Source of the DNA: Deroplatys truncata
Taxonomy: Eukaryota > Arthropoda > Insecta > Mantodea > Mantidae
Reading direction: 5' to 3'
DNA length: 64,000 nucleotides
NCBI GenBank assembly: GCA_030765065.1
Contig: CM060989.1
Location: 59,472,001 to 59,536,000, forward strand
Shown here: piece by piece, positions 18,772-31,426 of the stretch
Position numbering within the stretch: position 1 is the stretch's first letter
Layout of the letters: each line of letters opens with the position of its first letter
Position numbers and translations under genes: made by a program
The notes under the pieces: model-generated
Database searches by the model: none
Told to the model about the DNA's origin: nothing
The model's input: the letters and a program-made list of their open reading frames with translations, nothing else

Positions 18772-20489
18772 GAATGATGTGATACATTCACACGACTTTC
18801 TCTACTTTAACTTTAATAATGGTATACCAACTATTCTTACTAAAGCTTATTTTATACATACTGTATTTTAATCCAAATAAACCTTTGCAGAAATAGCTAC
18901 ATTACACATTTATAAGTGTTTAAGAACTGGACGATATATGCTAGCCTTAACATTCCATACTGTTTCTATGTATTCGCGAGAAACAAGTGAAGATATGAAA
19001 CTTTAAAAGAATGACAGTATTGAACATTTCGAATCTTTAATAACGGATACCTAAGAAACAAGAACTACAGTTTTTGTCTGGCACCTTTTCGTCTATTGCT
19101 TAAATGTTTACCACTTATAAAAGATTATACAAAATTCCTTCCGAATGAAGAGAACTTCCTAGGCTATTCCCAGAAAGTTCAAGATAGACATTTTATTTTT
19201 CAGGGAAATATCTTACATATACGGTACTTTAATAAAAATCGTTAGAGCCATTTTTTAGAAAATGAAAGTCTTCGAAAAATGTTCCATCTAAAGGGTAGTT
19301 GGGGGTAGGGGGATTTTCTTAAAAATCTTCGTGTCACACCTTGGAAGATACTAAACTCAAATACCAAGTTTGGTATTTATCCGACTTTTCATTTTTGAGT
19401 ATTGCTGTTCACAGACACACACACACATACACACACACGGACCTTTTTCTAAAAATCTGATGTGTTACACTCAGATGACTTTCTCTACTCTTGTACAAAC
19501 TATTTTTACAAACGCTTATTCTCCATCTACTTCATGTTAATCGAGATAAACATTGGCAGACTCTATCTTATTGCTAATTTTCTTGTAGATGTAAGGGGAA
19601 TATATATATTTACAAGGGCAATATAGAAATACAGTAGCCTTTAAGCATAGACATTACTCTTAATAGCTGGTTGCTATGTGCAGCACCATTTTCTTTGCCA
19701 CAGATTAATACTCTCTGCATATCCAAGACAAAAAAATGAATAACGAATTCCCATTTGAGAAAATAAGTATTGAAAAATTTAAGGGATTAACAAGCAATAT
19801 CTCGAAAATGGTTCACTCAACAACAAAAAATGTATATGACATAAATTGTGTATTTTAACGCGATCTACATTTTTTGTGTAGTAAAACTTTGTCTATCTCT
19901 TATGGTTTACCAGTTATGCAAAAGTCGTTCACAATGAAGAATACTTTTGGAGACATTCCCAGAAAATTAGAGATATACATTTCATTTGTCATGAAAATAT
20001 CTTAAACATATGATATTTTAGTCAAAATCGTTAGAGCCATTTTTGAGAAAATTAAAATTTTCGAAAAATGTTCCATGTGAAGGGTAATCTGGTGTGGGGG
20101 GATTTTCTTGAAAATCTTCGTGTCGCATTTCTGGAAGATACTGGACCCAAATACCAAGTTTGGTATTCATCCGACTGTTCGTTTCTGAGTTATGCTGTTC
20201 ACAGACAGACACGCAGATACACAGACACACACACGGACATGTTTCCAAAAATGCTTTTTTTGGATTCAGGGGGTCTCAAAACATATATTTCTGGTGAAAT
20301 CTCGGTATCGAATTTTTGGGTGGAATACAATACTTCCCCTACTTACTATACGTAGTAGAGAAAGTAAAAATTGCCTTTTTGGATTCAGGGGTCCTCTAAA
20401 CATGTATTTCCGGTGAAATCTCGGTATCGAATTTTGGGTGGAATGCAATATCTTCTCTACTTACTATATACGTGTTAGGGAGAGTAAAA
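18772..20489 (+). mobile_element. Family H element, copy 6, split by copy 7
   Basis: The left part (18772-19455) ends in tttttctaaaaa. The right part (20366-20489) resumes with aaaaattgcctttttggattcagg and closes with the terminal hairpin region and GAGAGT. Between them lies copy 7. Joining the parts restores the consensus with about five extra A residues. Confidence 0.85.
19456..20365 (+). mobile_element. Family H element, copy 7 (complete, nested)
   Basis: 910 bp from TCTGATGTG to GTAGTAGAGAAAGT, with AAAAA on both sides. The left ACTTTCTCTACT is at offset 23, the CA-rich stretch is at 20202-20236, and a right hairpin (TTACTA, loop TACG, TAGTAG) lies before the end. This is one of the best full-length references for the family. 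Confidence 0.9.
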
Positions 20490-21192
20490 TATATATAATT
20501 AGCTTCTATTTATTATCATCGTCATACAGCTATTGGTATTGCCGCGTTGTTTACTGGAGCGAAGTAAAGGTCGTGCTAACAGTATTGTAGAGCAGAGCAG
20601 TGTAATTAAATATAGAATGGTAAAGCTCATAAAGTCCTTAAAAAATGTATTCAACAATTTTTCGAGCGTTATGACACCCTTGCTGTTGGGATGTCGTCAA
20701 ATTAGCATCGGGAGCAACTAGTGTGTCTGTGAATCCTGCTTCCATTGCGAGGAAGGACGTGAAGTGGCGGGAACTGTGAAAACTCAGAGAAAGAAAAAGA
20801 ATCGACGTGCAGTGTTTAAGGCACAGCAGATGACTGTGAAACGTGTCATACGTTTCAAGGCGCATAGGTTTTTCGTAAACACCGAATCCCCTACAAAAGA
20901 TAAGATGCTTTCTGAGTAGACAATATTAAAATATATTCCATAACATTTCTGCAGCCATTCTAGTAGCTTTATCAAGTGTATTTATTTAATACTCAGTGCT
21001 GATACAGTAAAAGTATGTGGTTAATAGGAAATTGGGAGGTAATGATGACATTTTCTTGAGCTCCCGAAAGTAAACATCTGGGGGGAAGAGAGAAAGCTCT
21101 TCCATGTGTTCACGAGATGTCAAGCGCGGAGTAATACTATATGCATTGTTTATGTGCGGGTAATTCTCGAACCGGAAAGACTATAGGTATGT
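20490..21192. other. Unassigned sequence
   Basis: No ORF with recognisable domains and no terminal repeats. It is the pre-insertion DNA around LTR B2 and continues after 22547. Confidence 0.45.
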
Positions 21193-21196
21193 ATTT

Positions 21197-22543
21197 TGAG
21201 GCAGTATTTTTAACACTTAAATGATTTCAGTCTAATTATATAATATAAAATATAATAATAGCCCGCCTTAAATCAATATGTGTATAAATAACATATAAAT
21301 GCATATAACAGTCATTGTATTAATGTTTATATTCTTATGTACATGTTCAATAATGTTATGTAAATGTATTACTTAATTTAATAATATAGGAGCTGTGAGA
21401 ATAATAGGTTAAAAGTTGCTAACAATGAAGTAACAATGAGGTAGCCTTGAGGCAATAATGAATTAGAAGGTTTAATAATGCTACTGGTAATTCTTGGAGC
21501 AGCAATAATATAATTTTCGAGACAGTTTATAAAATAGCCAACCAACAACCAGAAAAAAGCTTAAGTTAAATAAAAGTACCTATACTATTGGAGTAGGAAT
21601 AGCTAGTCAAATGGGAAAATATCTTCATTCATCTCAACATCAAGAATGCTTTGAATTTTGAAATACCACCGACAGACCACTTAATGCAGTTAATCCAATC
21701 GAGTTACAAGAGAGAAAATAGAAGTTCCCAATTTCCTTCACAGATGGCAAGAAATTCAAGATCAAGTGTTTCCAATTCTTCTCAACAGAATGCAGACCAA
21801 TTAGACTACAAGACTGAAGAAAGAAGTATGATGAGTGACCAACCGACACTACAGATGGCAGCAATACCACCAGGTTCCAATTTTTCTCAACAGAGAGTAG
21901 AAGCAACATTCATTGAAACATTTCTTGGGGTGAGGGGTAAGGGAGATCCAGCTAGTTGGGTCTCAGCTGAGGATGAGAGAAACAAATCTCTCGAAAGCGC
22001 TCCTACCGTAACAACTAGCGCCTTTATGTGATGTGAATTAGCATATACCAACTCAAATTTTAAGTAAGGCAATCAGAAACTGGAAAAGGGCAAATTGTAC
22101 AAATTCAGAATTCAGTTGCTAGTAGACAGCGTTCCTAACCGGACGCGTGACGCGTCCTCGAGAAGTTTAATTCGTATTCAGTGTGAGACAAAAAATAGTT
22201 TACGTGTTAAAAAAGTGCAAGTAATTAATAAATAATCTCACAGCTCTCTATATCAGTGAAGTATTATTTAAATCGTGTCAAGGATTAATAAACGGAGTGA
22301 AGTAAAAATTATAATCTGTGTAAGCCTATATTCTTCAGCCGCATCACGCCCTGTTAAGAAATTCATGTCTACAAATTAATACTGACGCAGCCGAGGCAAA
22401 CATAAATATATAATATTTAAAGAAACAGTCAAATTACAAAGTTAATATTCTTAAACTTGGGGCGAAGGCTTCCGGAAACCTTTTACCATACGTGCAGTTG
22501 CATCTACTTCAAGTTCGGTTCCTCCTAAAATCACCCTTTCTCA
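21197..22543 (+). mobile_element. Solo LTR, family B copy 2, with an internal insert
   Basis: 1347 bp from TGAGGCAGTATTTTT to CCTTTCTCA, flanked by ATTT at 21193-21196 and 22544-22547. Compared with LTR B4 (62429-63370) it has about 450 extra bases between roughly 21605 and 22060. Its tail keeps only a weak PBS-like remnant (accatacgtgcag) near 22486-22498. Confidence 0.9.
21603..22031 (+). other. Open reading frame carried inside LTR B2, unknown protein
   Basis: A frame open for 143 codons lies in the insert that is absent from sister LTRs. No ATG opens it and it ends TGA at 22029. The product is Ser/Gln/Asn-rich and contains three spaced copies of a short unit (SQFPSQM, SNSSQQN, SNFSQQR). 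No catalytic or membrane motif is visible. It may be captured transcript sequence or a fragment of another retroelement. I do not recognise it. Confidence 0.35.
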
Positions 22544-22907
22544 ATTTTCTTCTTTTGAAGATTCTGCGCAATGCTTCAGGATTGTTTTGAGTGGAGCGCA
22601 ACTAAGTGCATGCTAGAGGAAGTAAACACTTAGAATTTCTTGAAAATACACAATTTATTTCAAATAACTTTTTTGCAGCATTAGCCATTTCTGTGATATC
22701 TGTTATTTTTTTAATGTTTCAATATTTATGATTTTTTTAAGTACGTCACCAGTGGGCTTTTCATGCGATGTGGCACAAATAATACGGAAGTTCAAGAATT
22801 TGACTATTCTTCGGTCTCTTATATCCATCTACCTGTAACAAAATGTGTCATGAAACACTTTTTGTAAGCGTTTATCTCGATTAACATAAAGTAAATAGAA
22901 TAATCTT

Positions 22908-23132
22908 CGTCCTCCGTGGTCTAGGGGTACCATTCTAGCTTCTAGTTCCCAAGATTGCAAGTTCAAATCAGGCGGAGGGCGATGGATATTTTCGGGCGTA
23001 AAAATCCTTAGCATGGCTTCCTTCGGAAGGGAAGTAAAGACGGTGGTCCCGTGTCGTAGATTTAGACACATAATAGAACCCCATGACTGATAAAGAGGCC
23101 TCTGAGCAAAATTTCCGGACTTTCACGTCCAA
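22908..23132 (+). mobile_element. tRNA-derived SINE, copy 2 (second SINE family)
   Basis: Head with A box TGGTCTAGGGG (22918-22928) and B box GTTCAAATC (22961-22969). The body (cgggcgtaaaaatcct, gaagggaagtaaagacgg) differs from SINE copy 1. The 3' part, gataaagaggcctctgag to cacgtccaata, recurs on the minus strand at 12030-12135. It lies inside an old family H copy and was later cut by the transposon at 23137. Confidence 0.75.
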
Positions 23133-23136
23133 TATA

Positions 23137-24483
23137 CAGGATGATTTATGAAGAACTGACACATTTATTTCTTTAATTATTCTGTTCAAAATTCACTCAA
23201 TGCCCCAATTTCAACACCAAATTAAACAGAATGTTCTGGAGTTTTGATCGCCTGTCACTAGATGCGCAGGTGTTCATGTTTTATTCGTAATTGTTAGTTT
23301 TATTAACGGCAACTGTTTTTGAAATTTTGTTCTTGTCAACGTGAAAATGGAGTACACATTAAACGAACGACTCTTCCTTGTAAAGCAATACTAGATTAGG
23401 AATTCAAGTACATATACTCAAAGGGCATACCAGAGAGAATTTGGTGTTCGAAATCCCCCCCACCCAAAGAAACACAATACTGGGACTGGTAAACAAATTC
23501 GAAACAACTGGATCTCTGGTGAGTGAAAAATGCAAAACTCCCTCGTCTAGGCTTCCCACGGTTGTTGTTGACTAAAGAGCACGACTGGATCAGTTACCCA
23601 AACATCATTAAGAAGTTCGTCGCAGGAGACAGGGTACAGCTACTCAATGTGTCAGAGATCTGTGAAAAGTGCAGGTCTAAAGCCGTATAGGATTACGGTT
23701 GTCCATCAGTTACAGGAACCAGATAAGGGTAGACGACTGAATTATTTTCGTTGGTTTCAGGTGTTCATTGTGCAAACTCCTGCCATATTGTCCATCACAT
23801 GGTTCACAGATGAAGCACGGTTCCATTTATCCGGCTATGTGAACTCAAATAACTCACGCTATTGGGCCAGCGAAAATCCACATGTTTCTCATGAAGCACC
23901 TATGCACCCGGTTAAAATCAGAGTTTGGTGCGCAATATCCGCACAGAAAATAGTGGGACCAATTTTTTTTTTTAGAACAATGTGAACACTGCAGAGTACC
24001 GACGGATTTTCATGGAGTTTGCTGAGCAACTAGACGATGTAGAGCTGAGTCAAGAATATTTTCAGCAGGACGGCGCTACATGCCATACATCAAATAAATC
24101 CATGGCACTAATTGCAAGTTTCTTTGACGACCGGATAATTTCCAAAAGCCTGTGGCTACCGAGATCTCCGGATTTGACATCTGTGACTGGACTTCTTTCT
24201 ATGGGGTTACTTAAAAGACAGGGTTTATGCCACACGTCCTGGAAGATCTGAAGCACCACATTACACATGGGATTAGGGCCATTGGCAACAGAGTCCTCCA
24301 ACGAGTGGCCAGTAACATAGAACGACGTGTTGAGTTGTGCCTTATGCAGGATGGAGGACATTTTCAACATTTGCTATAGAGGTAAATAATCTCCCAAAAT
24401 TCCTTTGCATTTTAGTTATAATAAGTTGCGTTAGCATAACTTGTTTTGAAACAGTTAAAGAAATAGATGTGTCAGTTCTTCAT
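23137..24483 (+). pseudogene. DDxD transposon with CAGGRTGATTTATG ends, copy M2
   Basis: The left TIR starts after TA (23135-23136) and the right TIR is cut short (gtcagttcttcat). The plus strand carries a broken transposase: N-terminal DUF4817-type helix-turn-helix (MEYTLNERLFLV at 23347), a TDEARFHLSGYV segment with the first Asp, and QQDGATCHTS with the second; frameshifts destroy the RSPDL region. Copies M5 and M6 belong to the same family. It is an IS630/Tc1/mariner superfamily member distinct from the DD34D mariners here. Confidence 0.8.
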
Positions 24484-24570
24484 TTTTGTAAGAATAGTTT
24501 GTAGATGCTATCTGAAAATACACTATAGTGGGTAGAGAAATCCATGTAAATGTAAAACAGAAATCTTTTT

Positions 24571-24849
24571 CATTGTCTAGTATTTCATGGATGTAACAGT
24601 AAGGAAACGCCTTTCTCCGAGCCCAAATTTTAGGACGTTTTATACATCTTTTGTGATTTTAATTACAAATTTTGTTCCTTTTGTAAGTATACGTTCATAA
24701 AGCTGTACTTCTATGCAGATCTAATATAACGCTATCTTCTCTCTTCTAACGTCCTTAAAGGAATTCTTCCTTTTGGAATTTTCTGCCCTTCTGAATAACT
24801 AATTCATGACATGCCACAGCAAACTTACCTTTGCTTTTTTCAATGCTCA
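24571..24849. other. Unassigned spacer
   Basis: AT-rich, no feature recognised. Confidence 0.4.
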
Positions 24850-25166
24850 CCTATAATACGCAGAGGAAGTATTGCATTCCTCCAAAAATTCTATACCGGG
24901 ATTGAACCAGAAATACACTTTTCACTGTCCCTAAATAAAAAAAAACATTTTTAAAAGGTCCTTGGTGTGTATGTCTGTGAGTCTTTGAACAGCGTAACTC
25001 AAATACGAAAATACTAACTTGGTATTTAAGTTCAGCGTCCTCCAAGAACGCGACACGAAGGTTCTTAAGAAAATCTTCCCACCACAAACTAGCTTTTACC
25101 TGGAATTTTTCCGTTATTTTTTATTTTCTCAAAAAGGGCTCTAACGATTTTGATTAAAATAAGATA

Positions 25167-26389
25167 CATTACGTGATCAAAAGTATCCGGAAACCTGGCT
25201 GAAAATGACGTACAAATTCGTGGCGCCCTCCATCGGTAATGCTGGAAGTCAATATGGTGTTAGCCCACCCTTAGCCTTGATGACAGCGTTCACTCTCGCA
25301 TGGCATACTTTCAATCAGGTGCTGGAAGGTTTCTTGGGGAATGGCAGTCCATTCGTCACAGAGTGCGGAACTGAGGAGAGGTATCGATGTAGGTCGGTGA
25401 GGCCTGGCAGGAAGTCGGCGTTCCAAAACATCCCAAAGGTGTTCTATAGGATTCTAGTCAGGACTCTGTGTAGCCAGTCCATTACAGGGATGTTATTGTC
25501 GTGTAACCACTCCGCCACAGCCCGTGCAGTATGAACAGGTGCTCGATCGTGTTGAAAGATACAATCGCCATCCCCGAATTGCTCTTCAACAGTGGGAAGC
25601 AAGAAGGTACCTAAAATACCAATGTAGGTCGTGCCACGCAAAACAACAAGGGGTACAAGTCCCCTCCAGGAAAAACACGACCACACTATAACACCACCAC
25701 CTCCGAATTTCACTGTTGGCACTACACACGCTGGCAGATGACGTTCACCGGTTATTCGCCATACCCACACCCTGCCATCGGATCGCCACATTGTGTACCG
25801 TGATTCGTCACTCCACACAACGTTTTGCCACTGTTCAATCGTGTAATGTTGACGCTCCTTACACCAAGCGAGGCGTCGTTTGGCATTTTCCTGCGTGATG
25901 TGTGGCTTATGAGCAGCCGCTCGACTATGGAATCCAAGGTTTCTCACCTCATCCCTGTAATAGTACTTGGAGTGGATCCTGATGCAGTTTGGAATTCCTG
26001 TGTGATGGTCTGGATAGATGTCTGCCTATTACTCTTTACGACCCTCTTCAAATATTGGCGGTCTCTGTCAGTCAACAGACGAAGTCGGCTTGTACGCTTT
26101 TGTGCTGTACATGTCCCTTCACGTTTCCACTTCACTATCACATCAGAAACAGTGGACCTAGGGATGCTTAGGAGTGTGGAAATCTCGCGTACAGACTTCT
26201 GTCACCCAATCACCTGACCACGTTCGAAGTCCGTGAGTTCTGCGGAGCGTCCCATTCTGCTGTTTCACGTATTCTAGTGACTACTGAGGTCGCGGATAAT
26301 GAGTACCAAGCAGTAGGTGGCAGCACAATGCACCTAAAATGAAAAATGTATGTTTGTGGGGGTGTCCGGATACTTTTGATCACATAGTG
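25167..26389 (-). pseudogene. Tc1-like (DD34E) transposon, nearly complete
   Basis: 1223 bp with TIRs of about 30 bp containing GTGATCAAAAGTATCCGGA and TA on both sides (25165-25166, 26390-26391). The transposase runs on the minus strand from about 26254. It has a paired-type DNA-binding half, then (in another frame) WSDESRYTMWRSDGRVWVWR with the first Asp, GGGGVIVWSCFS, and FQHDRAPVHTA with the second Asp. The third acidic residue region (expected SPDLNPIEHLW) is broken by a shift near 25444. Inactive, fairly recent decay. Confidence 0.85.
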
Positions 26390-26638
26390 TATGTATGACA
26401 AATAAAATGCATATCTTAAATATTCTAGCAGTACCCTATGAAGTCGTCTTCAGTCTGGACATTCTTATAACTGTAATAGGAGACAAAAACTAACTGTACA
26501 AAGGATGTAGAAACGTTTTCCTCTATATAAAGATCATACAATATCAAATAAAATATTTTTGTGGGTTAACCATTTCCGAGATATTCTTCGTTTAAGATTA
26601 GAATTGTCAATTACATTGTACTTTTTAACTGTGAAATC

Positions 26639-26678
<40 letters not shown>

Positions 26679-26679
26679 T
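26639..26679. repeat. (ATT)n microsatellite
   Basis: About 13 perfect units within the old family H copy. It is not the CA/GT tract typical of the family and arose independently. Confidence 0.9.
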
Positions 26680-26865
26680 GCTGATTATCAAAAAGAACGG
26701 AATTTCAAAGTCATCACATAACGGCCAGTTCTTAAAACATTTGACTATTGCTTAAGCCTCTGTATTCACTTATTTCTCTCTACCTACAAGGAAATCTGTA
26801 ACAAAACCATTTCTGCAAATGTTTATCTCGATTAACATGAAGTAGATGGAACATTAAGCCTTTTT

Positions 26866-27636
26866 ACTTTCCACACTACGTATATTAAGTAGGGGAAGTA
26901 TTGCATTCCACCCAAAAATTCGATATAGATATTTCACCGGAAATACATGTTTTGAGGCCCCTGAATCCAAAACAGCATTTTTAGAAACTTGTCTGAGTCT
27001 ATCTTGAAAAGCATAACTCAAAAACGAAAAGTCCGATAAATACCAAACTTGGTACTTGAGTTTACTGTTTTCAAGGGATACGATTTTCAAGAAACACCCC
27101 CACCCGAGACTACCCTTTACATGGAACATTTTTCAAAAATTTTGAGTTTTTCAAAAATGGCTCTAACGAGTTTGATTAAAATATCACATATTAAAGATAT
27201 TTTAATGCCAAACGAAATGTATATCTTTAATTTTCTGTCAATGTCCCCAAAAGCCTTCTTCATTCTGAATGACTTTCACATAACTGGTAAACTAAGGGAT
27301 AGACATAATTTTACACAAAACATGTAGAGCTCGTTAAAATACACAATTTATATCCTATACACTTTTTTGTGGAGTGAATCATTTCCGAGATATTCCTTGT
27401 GATTTGTTTCAATTTTTCTATGTCCTGGAAATTCAAAGAGAGTGGAATACTCCACATAGCAAACAGCTCTTAAAAGATTTGACTATCGCTTAAAGCCTAC
27501 CATATTCCCCTTGCATCTACAAGAAAATTAGCAATAAGATTAACATCTCGATTAAAATGAAGCATATGGAGAATAAGCGTTTGTAAAAAGAATTTGTACA
27601 AGAGTAGAGAAAGTCATGCGAGTGTAACACATCAGA
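26866..27636 (-). mobile_element. Family H element, copy 10 (nested)
   Basis: 771 bp on the minus strand, from ACTTTCCACACTACG to GTAACACATCAGA, with T-runs at both edges. The CA/GT tract has been reduced to gtctgagtctatcttg, so the microsatellite is not essential for the fold of the body. Confidence 0.85.
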
Positions 27637-27690
27637 TTTTTTAAAGAATAGTTTGTTGAAGAATGGGCAGAGAAAGTTATATGAATGTAA

Positions 27691-28000
27691 CATTTTGTTC
27701 CCTTGTAAATAAGCCAAAACGTTTAGTATTACTTTAAGAGTTATGCAATTATTTTGCTAATTAGTAACTAACAATATAAATCTTAACATATTTGCGCTTC
27801 TCTCTGACTTCTGCATTTTAGTGATTTGAGAAAGAGAAAATTAGCTAAGTCACATTCCGTAGAGTTTCTCGTTGCCACTAGTTTTATACAGGAAATTCTT
27901 CGCAGTCGTGATAATTTCTTTGCTAGATCAAACAGGACGTATACTCTTTAGCTCTTCTCATACCTTTTGACTTTGAAAGTATTTTTCCTAAAAAAAAAAA
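27691..28000. other. Unassigned spacer
   Basis: No ORF or repeat end. An A-run at 27990-28000 precedes the next family H copy. Confidence 0.4.
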
Positions 28001-28881
28001 TCTGATGTGTTACACTCACATGACTTTCTCTACTCTTGTACAATCTATTTTTACAAACGTCTATTCTCCAAATGCTTCATGTTAATCGAGATATCGAGAT
28101 GTCAATCTTATTGGTAATTTTCTTGTAGATGCGAGGGGAATATGGTAGCTTTTAAGCCATAGTCAAATATTTTAACGCTGGTTGCTATGCGGCGCATTCC
28201 ATTCTCTTTGCATGTCTAGGACATAAAAAAATGAATAACGAATTTGAGAAAAAGTATAAGTATTGGAAAATGTAAGGAAATAACAAGCAATATCTCGAAA
28301 ACGGTTCACTCAACAAAAGAAATGTATATGACATAAGTTGTGTATTTCAACGCGATCTACATTTTTTGTGTAGTAAAATTTTGTCTATCTCTTATGGTTT
28401 ACCAGTTATGCAAAAGTCGTTCACAATGAAGAATACTTTTGGAGACATTCCCAGAAAATTCGAGATATACATTTCATTTCTCATGACTTTATCTTACATA
28501 TATGATATTTTCATCAAAATCGTTAGAGCCATTTTTGAGAAAATTAAAATTTTCGAAAAATGTTCCATGTAAAGGGTAGTCTGGGGTGGGGGGATTTTCT
28601 TGAAAACCTTCGTGTCGCATCTCTGGAAGATACTGAACCTAAATACCAAGTTTGGTGTTTATCCGACTGTTCGTTTTTGAGTTATGCTGTTCACAGACAC
28701 ACACACAGACACACACACAGACACACAGACACACACACAGACACACACACGGACATGTTTCTAAAAATGCTTTTTTTGGATTCAGGAGGTCTCAAAACAT
28801 GTATTTCCAGTGAAATCTCGGTATCGAATTTTTGGGTGGAATGCAATACTTCCCCTACTTACTATACGTAGTAGAGAAAGT
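28001..28881 (+). mobile_element. Family H element, copy 11 (complete)
   Basis: 881 bp from TCTGATGTG to GTAGAGAAAGT with A-runs on both sides. It has a long CA-rich stretch (28694-28751) and an intact right hairpin. A 103-codon frame (28560-28871) crosses the right half; see rejected items. Confidence 0.9.
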
Positions 28882-29213
28882 AAAAAAGAAAGGGAAAAAC
28901 ATGATTTTTATAGGTATAACGACAAGCTTTTACATTTGCGGATGAAAACTCTTGCTGATTCTGCAGCAATTTGGTTGATGATAAATCTCCTCGCGCTTAG
29001 GTTATGAGACAAGAAGCCCGTTTTGTAAATGAATGGTTACGAAAGAAACGTTTACGCTGCTATGTATGGTTTTATCATTCCGTAATTCCTCTGACGTCAG
29101 GTGATTTAAACAGGAACAGACCTCGGGTGAAATTGTAGCAGTTTTAATGCTTGTCATCGCTTATTCGAACCGTACTGCAGTTTCTCAAGGACTGCAAATA
29201 GATACGGAAAAAA
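28882..29213. other. Unassigned spacer
   Basis: Contains a TGACGTCA-related ctgacgtcagg at about 29092. No gene or repeat recognised. Confidence 0.4.
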
Positions 29214-30031
29214 TCTGATGTGTTGCACTCGCATGACTTTCTCTACTCTTGTACAAACTATTTTTACAAAGGCTTATTCTCCATCCACATTATGTTAATC
29301 CAGATAAACATTTGCAGAAACTATCTTATTGCTAATTTTCTTGTAGGTTCAAGCGGAATATGCTAGGCTTTAAGCAATAGTCAAATCTTTTAAGAGCTGG
29401 TTGCTATGTGGAGCATTCCATTCTCTTTGCATGTCCAAAACATAAAAAAAAAAAACGAATGACGAATTCGCATTTGAGATAAAGTATAAGTATTGGAAAA
29501 TTCAAACAACAAGGAATATTTCAGAAATGGTTCACTGAAAAAAAAATCTATAGGACATAAATAGTGTGTTTTAAAGAGATCTACATTTTTTGTGTAGTAC
29601 GTTTTCGCCTATCGCTTAACGTTTACCAGTTATACAAGATTATACAAAGTTCCTGTCGAATGACGAGGACTTCACAAGCTAATCTCAGAAAATTCAAGAT
29701 ATAAATTTTATTTGTTATATAAATATCTTAAAATATCGTATTTTAGTCAAAATCGTGGCAGCCGTTTTTGGGAAAATCAAATATAATGAAAACGTTTCCA
29801 TGTAAAGCGTGCTTTGGGATAGAGGGATTCTCTTGAAAATCTTCGTGCTGCATTTTGGAAGGTACTCAATTTATACACTAAGTTTGGTATTTATCCAAGA
29901 TTTTGTTTCTGAGTTATGCTGTTAATATACAAATACACGGACCTTTTTCTAAACGTGTTAATTTTTATTCAAGGGTCTCAAAACATATATTTCCTACTTC
30001 CTTTACGCATAAGGTACGTGGTAGAGAAAGT
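29214..30031 (+). mobile_element. Family H element, copy 12
   Basis: From TCTGATGTG (after gacggaaaaaa-type sequence) to GTAGAGAAAGT followed by AAAAA. More diverged than copy 11, with a reduced CA tract (aatatacaaatacacgg). 30032-30185 beyond it is a jumble of short family H-like pieces. Confidence 0.8.
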
Positions 30032-30185
30032 AAAAATTGCGTGTAACACTAAAATTAGTTTCTCTACCCTCTTATTATTTTATACGGATTCTACGAACGA
30101 TTCATATAAATCTCTACTCTTTCAAAAATAGTTCTAGCAATTTTATTAAAAATACCTCATGAGAATGATGAAAAAATACAGAGCA

Positions 30186-31424
30186 CATTGATAAGTCCAT
30201 GACTTTGACGAGAGATAGCGTTCTAATCACAGGCTTCTTGTTTGCACCCAAGTCTTACATCTATTCTGGGTATAATCGCAGAAATTCGTCATCTGTTTCT
30301 TAGAAGATTGTTGAGAGCGTCTAAAATAAGCAGATGTGTGTTGCTTCGTAGAAAATGGAGAAAAGTGAATTTTGTGTTCTGATAAAGCACTACTTTTTGC
30401 GTGGTAAGACGGTGAAGGAAAAGGAAGAAAAGTTGAACAGGTATTATGGGGACTCGGTTCCATCACATGGCATGGTTCACAGAATTTCGATGTGGCCGTT
30501 CGAGCACAAGAGCTGCCGTGCGCACAGTTCGGTCGGTTGAGATCACAACAGAAGAAATGGTGAACAAAGTTCACGATATTGTGTTAGAAGACCGCCGAGC
30601 GAAAATCCGTGAGATAGCCAAGACAGTAAACATCTTGAGTGAACGGGTGTATAACATTCTGCATGAATTTTTGGGTATGAGAAAGCTGTCAGCAAGATGG
30701 GTGCCGCGACTGCTCACAGTTGAAAACAAGCGGAATCGTGTGACCATTTCACAGGGATGTTTGAACATGTTCCAGCGCAACCCAGATGAGTTTTTGAGGC
30801 GTTATATCACGGTTGATGAAACTTGGATCCATTACTATCAACCTGAAATCAAACAACAATCAAAAGCAGTGGATTTCCTTCGAGGAACCTGCTCCAAAGA
30901 AAGCGAAAATAATTCCGTCATGGTAGCCGTCTTTGGGATTCACAAGTGGGGATAGACATCCACTACCTGGAAAAGGGTAAATCGATCTCAGGTTCATATT
31001 ATGCCGTAATGCTAGATCAGTTTCAGAAATAATTGTTAAGAAACGACCCCATTTGGTGAAGAAAAAGTTTCTCTTTCACCAGCATAATGCACCCGCACAC
31101 TAGTCAGCCATTGCCATTGCAAATTTGTGGAGAGGGGCTACGAACTGCTACCTCACCCACCATATTCTCCAGATTTGGCTCCGAGCGACTTCTTCCTCTT
31201 CGCAAACCTGAAAAATTGGCTCGCTGGAAAGAAATTCACGTCCAGTGAACACATCATGGCAGAAACAACCTCAACAGACTTCGAAAAATTATATTTTTGG
31301 AAGGATTAAAAAATTGGAGAAACGTTGAACAACATGAAAAGTAGACTATGTTGAGAAATAAAATTGATTTTTTAGAAAAAATTTTTATGTTCTTTAAAAA
31401 TTCACTGACACTAATTCGCCCTCG
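30186..31424 (+). pseudogene. Mariner (DD34D) transposase pseudogene, 5' end truncated
   Basis: Starts at an ATG near 30355 (MEKSEFCVLIKHYFLRGK) and runs with frameshifts to about 31356. Visible landmarks: VHDIVLEDRRAKIREIAKTV, MRKLSARWVPRLLT, VDETWIHYY with the first Asp, and PPYSPDLAPSDFFLF with the third. The second site reads FHQHNAP, with His for Asp. The right terminal repeat ends cgccctcg before TA (31425-31426); a matching left repeat is absent. Confidence 0.85.
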
Positions 31425-31426
31425 TA

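Larger units (their letters stand above)
22548..24570 (-). mobile_element. Old family H element, interrupted by a SINE and a transposon
   Basis: 22635-22905 and 24486-24567 match the left half of family H on the minus strand (tatctcgattaacataaagta, then aagaatagtttgtag, then gtagagaaatccatg). SINE copy 2 and the transposon at 23137 lie between. 22548-22634 is unassigned flank. Confidence 0.6.
24850..27690 (-). mobile_element. Old family H element, interrupted by Tc1-like and family H insertions
   Basis: Three pieces on the minus strand: 24850-25166 (right half), 26390-26865 (middle, with an ATT microsatellite) and 27637-27690 (left end). The Tc1-like element at 25167 and family H copy 10 at 26866 are nested in it. 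The pieces join in consensus order. Confidence 0.75.

Noticed and set aside
23647-24251. Two separate host genes
   Set aside because: Both are pieces of one broken transposase within transposon M2 with identifiable ends.
28560-28871. A 90-103-codon frame (MFHVKGS..., with His/Thr repeats) open in several family H copies (also 20068, 26854, 51087, 51734)
   Set aside because: Differences between copies change amino acids as freely as silent sites (for example 28560 against 20068), the His/Thr stretch is just the CA microsatellite, and other frames are equally open. It is not under coding constraint.
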